Source: Entoloma clypeatum (taxonomy: Eukaryota > Basidiomycota > Agaricomycetes > Agaricales > Entolomataceae). From it: 64,000 nt of DNA. Below are positions 21,428 through 32,109 of the stretch, in pieces (the first letter of the stretch is position 1; every line of letters begins with the position of its first letter). Where the stretch lies: positions 2,294,001 to 2,358,000 of the forward strand of contig OY751488.1 of NCBI GenBank assembly GCA_963565915.1. Direction: 5' to 3'. The notes beneath the pieces are model-generated. The model was not told where the DNA came from and searched no databases. It was given only the letters and a program-made list of their open reading frames with translations. Both the position numbers and the translations under genes were made by a program.

Positions 21428-24213
21428 TTAGAAGAGCCAGTTCGCGACACGTTCACCGAAATTCTTGGGCGGCTCTTCGGGGGACTCAGTCTCTTCATAA
21501 GAAGGAATGCCCTGTCAAACAATCAGTCAAAATTTGCAAGGCTCAAGGAAAACGAAGATGCGCACAGTGACGAAGTCCATCTCCTCAGGTTTCCATATTG
21601 TGGTGCGCTTGATAAACTTGTAGCTAAAGTACAGACCCACGAAGATCGGGATGTTGATGTCTGTATTCAAGGTCAAGTGAGCGCCAGGGACGAACCAAAA
21701 AAGAGGGGGGACGAACAGCTCGTGAAGAAATCGGAAGCGTTAAAGTGCCAGAAGACAGTGAACCCATTGATGAGTATGAAAACCAACGTCCAGAAAATAC
21801 CCCAGTATGCGAGATATGGTTGCAGGGGGCTATAGTACGCGTTTTTGGTCCTGTCGAACCCTTGGGCTTCCATACCCCGGTCTGCGGAGAAGAAGCACAT
21901 ATAAGTCTCAGAAGCTGTGTTCACAAACTTCATTCTCACAGAAGAAGACGAATGTGAGATTTGATGCGAACCAACTTGAGAATCCTCCGGTTGTGGAAAG
22001 GTTAACGAACCAACTATTTCCATATTCAGAGCCTAAGAGTTGATAGACCGCTTTTGGTGACTCACTTGAATACAGTCGATGCACCGCTAGAGACGGTCAT
22101 GAAAGCCAGGAAAGCAAAGGCGCTCTGAACGATCTCTGTATTTCAGCGAAGGGTATATTGCGGGCCCTTGATTACACGCACGCTGAACAAAACGGCCGCC
22201 AGAGGAAGACCCCGTTTTGTGGTGTAGATGAAAATTTTCGGAGCCTGACCACGCAGAGCAAGTCCGTACAAAATACGGGACGAGCAGAAAAGGAAGCTAT
22301 TCCCAGCAGAGAAGGCACTAGTGAAGACGCAGGCGTTGATGATATGGGGAAGCACTTATAGGACTTCAGATATATAGTAAAGACGAGCCCGGAAATCACA
22401 CACCTTTGACTCCTGCACGGGTCAAAGCAATCACATAGGGCGATTGGGCCGCAGTTCCACTGCTGTGGAGCAGTGCTGGGTCATCATAGGCGACAAGCAT
22501 GCCGATCATCAGAATACCAAGGATCTGGAGACAATCCATGAGAAGATTATGGTATTATTTACTGGTCGCTTACGTAGAAAACGGCGATACGCCAGAAGAC
22601 ACGGCGAACAGCTTTTGCGATGTTCCGCCTTGGGTTCTCGGTTTCTGAGGCAGCACTGTATGGCTGAGTTGAAACGCAAAGCTGGGCGAAGAAGGACAGA
22701 GCACATACATGGCCACAAGTTCCATTCCTTGGAAGGAAAAAGCGGCTTGAACAATCACAGACAAGAAGGCAATGAACCGATCTGCGTGGATGTTCTTCAC
22801 TAGACCAAGCCCATTGAATGCACCTGGATGTTTCCAGTACTGAGTAAAGCATGAGTAAAGCAGAACAGACAAGGGAATGAGACACACTCGGAATCCGATA
22901 CGATCATGGTTTGGTCCTCCACCAAGGTCGATCGCTAAGCCAGCAATAAGCAGCCCAGTAATCAAACTGACTGACCACATTCACGAGCGTCAGATGACAA
23001 GCTGATCGGAGGGTTTGTATGACTTACGTTTGATCAAGGAGAAACAGAATTCGGCTGGAAAAATAGTGAGGCACCTGAATGCAAACCCCATGAGGGCACG
23101 ATCATACCTTCGCCAAAGTATCTAGAAATTATCCGTTTAGATTTGTACCAGGGAACCAGCTGTTCATTCTTCACCTGACTCCAAAGATGTTGATCAAGCA
23201 CATGAAGACACAACAGACCTAGAAACGTTTAAAACACGATATATCGAGGTATATCAATAGACTGACCGCGATGTAGATGCCGGCGTGATTGATCTATAGG
23301 TCGTCAAGACATTAGAGCGTCTGTGGCAAGTCAAGCTACATGCAGACACACATTGGAATCCCAGAAGGTGATCAGAATGGAGGCTGCAGAAATTTCAACG
23401 GGGGTAGAGATGCTAATGCAATCTCATTTTTGTAAATAAATTGCAGATAAACACGAAGCTCACGCGTTGGTGTAGAAGTAGTTCTAAATTTATCAGCAAA
23501 CAGTTTAGATTTACTTGGCAAGATATCAAAAATTACTTGACGCACCCATCCGACAGCGAAGCCAAGGGCAGGATCGACCCATCGACCAGCTATTTAGGCA
23601 CCCGAAGGGGTCAGAATTAGAACATTGGTCAAAAAAGTATTCCTGACCATAGTGGGGGAAGGTTCCAGAAACTGGTGCATGGGTGGTCATCTCTCCAATG
23701 GCGCACAGAGACCTTGCGAAGATAGAATAAGATGGGATGGAATCCGGCGGAACAGGGTAAACTCACGAATAGGCAACAGTCCCAACCAAAGCGTACGCCA
23801 GTAATGCACCCAAGGGGCCAGCTGCCTGAAGAGCATGTCCAGAACCAAGGAACAACCCCGTTCCGATGGTCCCAGCGATCTGCACGAGGGATGAATGGGG
23901 GGAGCATTTTTTAAATCTGCATTTGATACTCACGGCAATCCTAGTGATATGGGCGAGTTTAGCACAAAGGAACGGGAAAAGAGGCAGGCTATGGCACACA
24001 TCTGAACATGTCGCTGTTTAAGGCGACGCTGAACCAAGTCGAGATCATGAGAGTCGATGAAATAGCTGAATGCACCACAGTCTTAGTATTGCAGCATTTG
24101 GGGGATGGCTGGCGGACATACTCGGGATTGGAGAGGCGAGGGGGTGCGCCGGTGGCGGGCACGACGTATTTTTCGGCGCCGTCGATATCCTTGAAACCCT
24201 TCTCGTCAGACAT
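21428..24213 (-). CDS. Amino-acid permease (YAT family, APC superfamily)
   Basis: The protein starts MSDEKGFKDIDGAEKYVVP and ends EEPPKNFGERVANWLF. A short intron follows codon NPE, then YFIDSHDLDLVQRRLKQRHV, the conserved cytosolic segment before TM1. TM1 holds the substrate-loop motif AGTIGTGLFLGSG. Further membrane segments include PLGALLAYALVGTVAYS, LITGLLIAGLAIDLGGGPN, LSVIVQAAFSFQGMELVAM, IINACVFTSAFSAGNSFLF and SPLQPYLAYWGIFWTLVFIL. The motif ETENPRRNIAKAVRRVFWRI is typical of fungal amino-acid permeases. There are many introns (at least ten) between 21.5 and 24.2 kb, several flanking exons of under 60 bp. It imports amino acids by proton symport at the plasma membrane. Substrate cannot be told from sequence alone. 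Confidence 0.9.
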
Positions 24214-24896
24214 GGCGAAGGGGGGGAGAAGAATGAGATGATGAAAGCATCATTCAAGAGTCGAGCGTCCAAATATGCGCGAGAGCCCTACGGTCACATG
24301 CACCGTTGTATTACCCGGATAGCCAGGGGTGCGATAAAGACTGATAAAGATCCCACCTGGTCTATATTTAGTATGATCGTATCGCGTGAGATCGGATGTA
24401 AGATCGCATGGTCAAAAATTATTTCGTGTACTCAGTGGGGAAAAGCAGTGGGAAAGCTTCGTGAGCTATCAATATATCAATGGTGAAACACGGTGTCTGC
24501 CTTGCCAGTACTTTTGAGGCATGGAGAATCCTTATTATCTCCATAACACATGCATGGTACAAACCACCCATAACCTATCAATGTAAGTATGTTGTGGTAA
24601 GTATGTACATACTTTGAAACACTACGCCAGTACCTTCGATAGTTCACATGGTTGTCCATCTTGGCAACAGAATCCAAGGGTGTGACCAGTGAAGCTTGAA
24701 GAATCAGAGGATGATGGAGGAGAAGTTGCACAATCGCTCCCGCTAGCCCCGAGATAAGAAGCACGGAAGAGAACGTGCAGCATGCATGGATCTTCTGGCC
24801 CTCCCGGGAGGCATTGTATCAATCGAATCATGTATCACTCTCGGGCCCCGGCTCTATAGACCAATCAAAGTCAAACAAGCCACTCGCTCCTCCAAC
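24214..24896. promoter_or_regulatory. 683-bp divergent intergenic region, permease / GPATCH1
   Basis: It contains no supportable coding sequence. Two inverted GATAAAGA/CTGATAAAGAT-like sites near 24334-24350 fit GATA-factor binding upstream of a nitrogen-regulated permease; this is an inference from short motifs. Confidence 0.35.
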
Positions 24897-27892
24897 ATGA
24901 GTGCTCACCGACTCAAACGCAAGTTGGGCGAATTAGGAGTGGATGTCACCAGCAGAAAAGCTAACGAGTCGTTCTGCCTTGTAATCTCAAAGCATCTTCA
25001 TGTCGTCGAACTGTATCTGACCGCTTGAGTAGATTGGAACACCATTACCCCCACTTGAGAAGTCCAAGGATACTGGCGAATTCGTCCCGCTCTGGAAACA
25101 AGAAGCGCGTCAATCCTCAATCTACAATACTCCGCCAGATATCCTGACTTTTGCCTTTCTCAGGTCCGCGATGAAAAGGGACGACGCCGACTTCACGGAG
25201 CCTTCACCGGCGGCTTTTCCGCTGGATACTTCAACACCGTCGGGTCCAAGGAAGGTGAAAAGTACTTCCTGCTTGTGGTTAACCTCCTTCTGATTCGATT
25301 CAGGATGGGCTCCGTCTACCTTTGTGTCCTCCCGCGGGGACAGGGTGAAACAGAAAACAGCCCGTCCGGAAGACTTCATGGACGAGGAGGATTTACAGGA
25401 TTTGAAGGACAGTCGGACCCTGGTCGATACCACGGATGAGATGGATCTCACGGCAGGTACAAAATCAAGTGTGGAAGAGACAGAGTTCGTCGTGCTATAT
25501 TTCCCATCCGAGATCAAGACTGACATCATGTAGCTCTGTCGCTGCCGCCCTCGAAGCCTCCATTCTTCCTCCTGCGAACGACTCTGCCGGTGCGCGTATT
25601 TTGAAAAAGATGGGATGGAAAGTTGGCCAGGGCATTGGGCCTCGGTTGACGTTGCGGCAGAAAAGGTTGCAGGACATCGATTTGTCATCGGGGGCTACGA
25701 GCGATCTCAACATCCCGGAAGATGACGAGGAAGCCGCGAAACATACCTATGCTCGCCGTGATGTGAAGGTGTTGTTGATAGACCGGAAGGACAATTCGCA
25801 TGGGTTGGGATACACTCCCGGAATGGGCCTCCACGAGAGTCTTGGTGTCAAGGAAGATGCAGGAAGCTCCAAAGGCCCGCGCATATCAGGTGCGTTGCTA
25901 ATTCAGATTATCTCGAACGCAGCCTCATGATACTCTGTTTATTCAGCTGGTTTCGGTCTGGGGGCTCTAAATGACGCAGACGATGACGATGTAGATGTAT
26001 ACGATGGAGGGCTCAGCACGAATAGGGGCCGTGTTGCGTACGACCACCTACAAGATGATGATAACAACGGCATCGGCAGTCGTGTCGAAAAACGTGGAAA
26101 GCAGCCTATCGTAAATATCATTGTTTCTCACTCCTGGCCTTCGTTCTTTTGACGTATTGAAGAGGTCGGCGACTGTGACAGAATTTTTCCGAGATGGTCA
26201 ACCTGTCTTGAAAGCATTCGTTCTCTCAAATAAACCTGTTACAGAAGATCGATGGCAAGTTTCTTTCCTTGAGCCATTTTTCTGCTTCTCATTTTCGATA
26301 TAGGTTCCCTTTACCTGAAATTCCGAATGGTTGGCAACCTGATCCATGGCAAGTCTGGGACAAGGATCAAAATAAAGAAAACGCACAGGAAGCACATCCC
26401 GCTCTCAAGGGATGGGATAAGAAAATATCAGCAGACGAGGTTCGTTTGTACCTACATATGTGCGACTTCTTGTGAAAATTTTCTCCAGCGAGGCTCGATG
26501 CTGGGCGAGACACCGCTTCCCTCAGCCCCTCGGTCGGTTTTTGATTTCATGTCAAAGAAGGATCGAGAACGTCTCCAAAATATCGCAGTGGGGTTGCCCC
26601 ACCAGCCCGCCTCAGCTACATCTGCACCCTTGGAGATCAGAATGCCTTTCACAGAAGCGCATGTCGCCCAAGCCGCCCTGCGCGGTTTCCAACCCTTTGC
26701 CTTGGACCCCGTCAAGCAAGATCGTTACAATACCTATCTCCAATCTCAACTCGGTACCGACGCGGCAGGACCGCCTCTCGCCCCATCTTCAAAACAGCGC
26801 ATAGACGAGTTCAATAAAGAGGTCGAAGACTATGCAAAAGCTGCCCTGCTTTTCAAGCCCATCTCCGGTGCGATGGCGGGACGGTTCACGAGCGCCGCGG
26901 TCGTCGAGCAAGGTCCCAAGATCCACGAGGGGCTGCACACGCCGTCGGCTGAAGAACTGGAGGCGAAAGAGGAGGAGAAACAGAGGGAGGAGGAGGCGAA
27001 GATCAGCCCCAAGGCGCACGCGGCAAAGATGGGGATGTATGGTCCGCTGACGAGAGAGGTGAAGCCTTGGCAGCCGGCAAGGCTGCTGTGCAAGAGGTTT
27101 GGAGTGAAGGATCCCAATCCTGTTGTCGAGACGCCGGTGGATGAGGGGGCTTCGGCGTCCCAACCGAGTTGGCAGGCGGAGGAAGCCGCGGGTGCTGATC
27201 CAAATGCTGGGGCGGAGGCTGGGGGGTCGACGTCGAACAGGAATGGGCCGAAGGATCTCAATAATGTCGGTCTAGGGGAAGACGATGATCAGGGCAGAGA
27301 TACGCTGACGTATGAGCGGCCGACGATGGATGTCTTCAAGGCGATTTTTGCCAGTGACGAGGAGGATAGCGATGAAGAGGCTGATGGAAAAGACGAGGAT
27401 GCTGAAGTTGTTGTGCCTGCCGCTGAGCCGGCCGAACAAGGGCCGCCGGGTGTTCCGGCGCAGAACAAAGTTACCTTTGCGGAGCCCGAGGTTGTTGATC
27501 TGAACACCTTCAAGCCTACCTTCATACCCCGGGAGGGGAAGGTCAAGAAGGATAAAGTTAAGGACAAGGACAAGGATAAGGATAAGGACAAGGAGGACAA
27601 AGGAAAGAAGGACAAGAAGAAGAACAAGCGCGGCGTCCTATCATTTGAGATGGACGAAGATGGTGGAGATGAGCTTTCCCTAAAGCCGCCGAAAGATCGG
27701 CCGAAGAAGAGGCGCAAACAGAAGCGGGAGGATGATGACGATGCGATGTGGGTGGAAAAACCGACGCCTGACCTGGTGAAGGACCTGGTGGTGCCGTTAC
27801 CTCCACCGACGAAGCCAGCGGAGCCTCCTGGGAATGGCGTGGTTGAGTTTGAACCTGTGAGAGTGCGGAAAAGAGCTGTCGATTTCCTGTAA
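24897..27892 (+). CDS. GPATCH1: G-patch domain protein 1 (GPATCH1) homologue
   Basis: Nine exons give 859 residues: 24897-24980, 25033-25104, 25164-25254, 25304-25484, 25534-25889, 25947-26110, 26163-26254, 26304-26439 and 26489-27892; the total is divisible by three. The N-terminal family block is complete: [59 protein letters not shown]. The G-patch follows as [20 protein letters not shown] with [11 protein letters not shown] nearby. The middle has [18 protein letters not shown] and the last exon has [19 protein letters not shown], an acidic stretch and a lysine run ([20 protein letters not shown]). G-patch proteins activate DEAH helicases; GPATCH1 copurifies with catalytic spliceosomes. 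Introns 2 and 7 appear to use GC donors. Confidence 0.93.
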
Positions 27893-28367
27893 CCTGCATG
27901 TACGTTATGACTGCCATTTCAACAAGTCTAGGATGATGCATTGATTGAAAAGTACATTGTTGTTATTGACTGGAAAGTGGACCGTCGTGCTCTCACTAGG
28001 TACATACGCAACCATGGTTTCTGTCATGTAGTATGATTTGCACGCGAATAACGTTGAGACTCTTGGCTCTCCGTCCACGTTCGTGTTTCAGGCTTCTGAA
28101 GGGACGAGACTGTCAAAGTAAGAAAGGCAGATATGTAAAGCAGGTGCCACCTGTTAATGGTTGTACATACATATAAATGTCGTGAACCATGGGTCGAGGA
28201 CGTTTCCCGACTTTGGTCTCCTGATCCACCTCCTAGCACTCAGCCAGGATCCAAGCTGCTGTATTCATGTACTTCGTACTCGTTCTCGGGCTCTGACGTC
28301 CGTCCATTCTTGCCATGTATTAAGCATACGATGACATTGTCCCAATCGATAAATGCAGTGATCAAGT
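27893..28367. terminator. Convergent 3' spacer, GPATCH1 / MAK11
   Basis: 475 bp between two facing stop codons. I see no gene in it. The called role is by context only. Confidence 0.3.
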
Positions 28368-29991
28368 TCAATCGCTCTCTTCCTCGTTCTCCAGTTCACT
28401 CTCGTCCTCTTCTCCACCATCGACTTCACCCTCCACCTCGTCCTCGTCCTGGCCTTCATCCCCCTCATCATCCTCTTGATCCCCGTCTCTCTTCCTCTTC
28501 CCATTCACCATTGCCTTCGACGCACTTTCTGTAGGGTCGCCGTCCGCCAGCGCAACGCATGTTAACCGCGTCCCTTTCGAATCATACACAGCTTCTGGTC
28601 CAATCTCTACTACACCCTCGATACCGACTCGCGCGAGGTCATATATGTGTATCTTCCCGTCTGACGAAGCGGTGCATATGACTGTTGTCGATTTAGGTAG
28701 GGTTGTGCTCGTTGACGGTGGTGGTGCAGGTAGCGCGATGTTGAGTGTCTGGACTGCCTTTACCCTACAGTACATGTCAGTGGCTGCTGGTCAAGAGGCG
28801 AAAGGCGTATTGTACCTGTTATCATGCCCGACCATGGCAGCGACGATTTTCGGAACCTTTTCTGGATCTGAGGATGCATCATATACTGACAAACGTTTAT
28901 CCTCGGCCGCAGCGAGCAGGAGCTCGCCGTCATCTGTCGTACGCTTGCAGAAACAGACATCGTGCAGGCGGGAAGGGTGGGTTATTGTGTGTACGAGGGT
29001 CATATCCTAATAGCACGAGTCAGCAAACAAAGAGTAATTTACCTGGCTTTACGCACTGTAGTGTACAGATCCATTGTCGAGCCAGATTGCACGACGAAAA
29101 GCGAGCCGTCCGTCGACCAGCGTACGATTTCTCCCTCTGTCACGCAAATGCAAAAATTGGCTCCTGAAGGGAAACGAAATGCGAAAATACCCACCTTTGC
29201 CAAGTTTCGTACTCGCACATCCCTTCCCGCGCATCAAATCCCACATCCTGAGCGTTTTGTCCTTCCCGACGCTCAGCGCGACTTTTCCAGAGGGATGGAC
29301 AGCGACAGAGTTGACGCGCCCTTTGTGGCCCTTGAGCACGCGGAGGACGCTCCAGTCGCGCGCATGGAAGAGACAGAGGGTGCCGTCCTCCGAGGCGGAG
29401 AGAAGGTGCGATCGCGAGGGGAATGTGAGGTGCGTTACTGAGCCTACACCACCACCCAGATTAACGTTGGAAAAATAAAAGGTGGGGTAGAGGCGGACCT
29501 TGGTGATGCATCAGCCCGCCGATCTCCTTCCTCCGGCGGAGGTCCCAGACTTTGATGATCTCGTCGGCGCTGCCTGTGGCGAGCCACTTGCCGCCCTCGG
29601 GGGAGGCGGCAACGGCTTTGATGCAAGAGACGTGCGCGGGGAAGATGAAGATTGGGGAGAGGTGGAAGGTGTAAAGGTGTGGGGTTTTGGATGTGGATGG
29701 GGCATCGGAGGAGGAGAGGGTGACGGAACCTTGGAGGCCGTAGAGCAGTTTTTCGTAGGAGCCGGCGACTATTTTAAATGTAGAGGGGAGTGTCTTTGAA
29801 GGATGCGATTCGAATGTTTTAGGTGGTGTGTCGTCGGTGTCGATGGTGACCGCCTTCTGCTTGCCTTTTTTATTCCTCTCGGTCGTGGGACGCGGTGACC
29901 AGTTTATACGGTTTTTTTGCTTCTCCTCTACCCGGGCGCGTTTAGCGGGTCGTTCTTGCGCGGTTGTGGGCGCGGGCTTTTGTCGAGCCAT
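28368..29991 (-). CDS. MAK11: WD40 ribosome-assembly factor, Mak11/PAK1IP1 homologue
   Basis: It starts MARQKPAPTTAQERPAKRAR with a basic, nuclear-type N-terminus. FKIVAGSYEKLLYGLQG is the family hallmark before the first blade. WD repeats follow: CIKAVAASPEGGKWLATGS with IIKVWDLRRRK, a repeat with LLSASEDGTLCLF, LKGHKGRVNSVAVHPSGKVA with TLRMWDLMRGK, then HDVCFCKRTTDDGELLLAAA and ICTASSDGKIHIYDLA. The C-terminus is a very acidic tail (EDDEGDEGQDEDEVEGEVDG). The first intron is a clean GT-AG after HHQ at about 29.51 kb; at least three more introns follow. Mak11 joins pre-60S particles in the nucleolus and has a paralogous relation to Rsa4-like placeholders. It diverges from the GatA gene over only 106 bp. 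Confidence 0.88.
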
Positions 29992-30097
29992 CGGGCGTTA
30001 TACTTATAGGACATGCAGTGAAAAATCATCGAGGACAACATTTGCGACTGTTTGATTCAGAGAGTCTAGACACACAACCACTCTTCCTCTCCACCAC
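29992..30097. promoter_or_regulatory. 106-bp bidirectional promoter, MAK11 / GatA
   Basis: The two ATGs are only 106 bp apart in head-to-head orientation, so both 5' UTRs and core promoters must fit here or overlap. The GatA side ends in a pyrimidine-rich CTCTTCCTCTCCACCAC tract just before its ATG. Confidence 0.6.
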
Positions 30098-32013
30098 ATG
30101 CGACCATGGATTAGCATCAAACGCTTCGCTACCTCGACAAACTTCACACCGGCGGAATGTCGTAGCCGCATCGCAGAACACAATGCGCGTGTTAACGCCT
30201 TCGTCGCAGTCTCCCCTCCACCACCGCCAACCGTGTCTGCTGGCCTTCTCTCTCGGAAACCAATCGCGGTAAAAGACTCGATATGCACGCAAGATATGCC
30301 CACGACGTGTTCGTCCGAGATGCTACGAAGTATGCACTCTTGAGCTAGCCTTATCCGCGGAGACTCATGGGCGAGGAAATATTAGCGTTCAATCCCCCGT
30401 ACGACGCGACCGTGGTGCGCCTTCTGCGCGCGGCTGGAGCTGATATCGTTGGCAAAACAAACTGTGACGAGTTTGGAATGGGGTGCGTACCTCTGTCCGA
30501 GGTTCCTGATTGACGGATAATTTCGCATGCAGATCACTCAATACACATTCTATCCATGGGCCTGTGGTTAACCCCTACACACCGCCGTCCTCCCCGGCCT
30601 TGGGTGAGGAACCACGCCGTTCGGCGGGTGGGAGTTCGGGAGGGAGTGCAGCGGCCGTTGCAGCGGGCATGTGTTATGCGTGAGCACCGCGTCTCTTTCT
30701 CTCTCTCGGTCTAAGGATTCATTTCTTGCGTATAGCGCGCTGGGAACAGACACTGGCGGGTCGACGCGTCTTCCAGCATCGTATTGTGGAGTCGTTGGGC
30801 TGAAACCATCATACGGCCTTTTGAGCCGGTGAGTCGCGATGCATGCCACGCCAGGTTAGATCCCGACTGTCCAAGATGGGGCGTGGTTTCTTTCGCAGAT
30901 AGTCTGGATTGTGTAGGTGTCATGGCGAGGACGGTGTCGGATACGAAACGCGTTTTTGGTATGTTCATGTGTCTTCAGCACTACTGAGAGTCACGTTGAT
31001 TGTTTCAAGATGTACTCAACGTGCACGACCCCAAAGACCCGACTGCGGCTTCTCTGGAAGCCCGCTCTCGCGCTGCTGAGAAATGTGAACGTCGTGTCGA
31101 TGTGCTTAATCTTTCACGAGCGTCCCTGCGCGGCGTGCGTGTGGGTATTCCTCAGGTGCCGTTTGGACCTTGTACGTCAATCAAACGGATAATCATGACC
31201 CTTCGCGGGTAGGAATATTTCCCAGCAGAGATGACGTCTTCCATCCTGCAGCCGTTCCGCAAGACGGTTAGGGCACTCAAGGAAATGGGAGCGACGGTCG
31301 TGCCGGTACACATGCCAGCGACGGGCTACGCGCTAAGTACCTATTACGTCCTCGCGAGTGCAGAGGCGAGTAGTTGTTTGGCGAGGTTTGATGGGGTTCA
31401 GTACGGTGAGTGTTTCCCAAATCTCACTTTGTTGGTGACGAGAATTGATAGGAATCAGGCCTGAATGTGAGGCCGCCGCCTGGGAATGCGATGGAGGGGA
31501 TGGCAGATGTGTACGCGCATTCGAGATCAAAAGGATTCGGGGCAGAAGTGAAAAAGAGGGTGTTGCTAGGGACGTATGCGTTGAGTGCCGAGTGCGTTTT
31601 CCTTTGTCTTGGAAGCGATGCAGCTCACTTTATCTGGCAGCGCGTTTGACAATTACTTTTTGCAAGCACAAAGGGTGAGGCAGCTGGTCAAGAAAGACTT
31701 CAATCGGGTGTTTTCGGTCCCTGATTATTATTACGGGGCGGACGAGGATGAGAACAGGGGTGGATCAGGGGTGGATGTGCTGCTCCACCCATCAGCGATA
31801 CAGACAGCACCAGAACTGGACAAGAGCGGTGAGGATGGGGTGGGGATGTACGTGCAGGACGTGGTGACGGTGCCAGCGTCGCTAGCGGGTGTGCCGGCGT
31901 TGAGTGTGCCGATGGGCGGGGATGGGTGGCCGGTAGGGGTGAGTGTGATCGGGCAGTGGGGATGCGAAGAGGTGGTGCTCAGGGTCGGGTCAGTAGTAGA
32001 AGGGCTGAGATAG
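30098..32013 (+). CDS. HER2: Glutamyl-tRNA(Gln) amidotransferase subunit A, mitochondrial (amidase family)
   Basis: It begins [20 protein letters not shown], a short basic N-terminus fit for mitochondrial import. Conserved amidase landmarks appear in order: catalytic Lys in [29 protein letters not shown]; the Gly/Ser signature [38 protein letters not shown] with the nucleophile region; [21 protein letters not shown]; and [18 protein letters not shown] near the end. The first intron interrupts after SSEMLR (about 30330-30383); several more follow, including around 30490, 30678, 30830, 31170, 31405 and 31590. GatA hydrolyses glutamine and passes ammonia so that Glu-tRNA(Gln) becomes Gln-tRNA(Gln) in mitochondria. 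Stop TAG at 32011. Confidence 0.92.
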
Positions 32014-32109
32014 ATCGGGCAATTTGTTACGTAATGGAATCTCGATCGTGTGATCGTCGAGGAACGGGTTCAGATTTCTTTTCCTTCCTCCCCTCGTGTC
32101 GTCGTCGCC

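Noticed and set aside
27547..27640. Lysine-Asp repeat (AAGGA units) in GPATCH1 as an unstable microsatellite or insertion
   Set aside because: It is in frame, encodes a charged tract common in spliceosomal proteins, and does not disturb the model.
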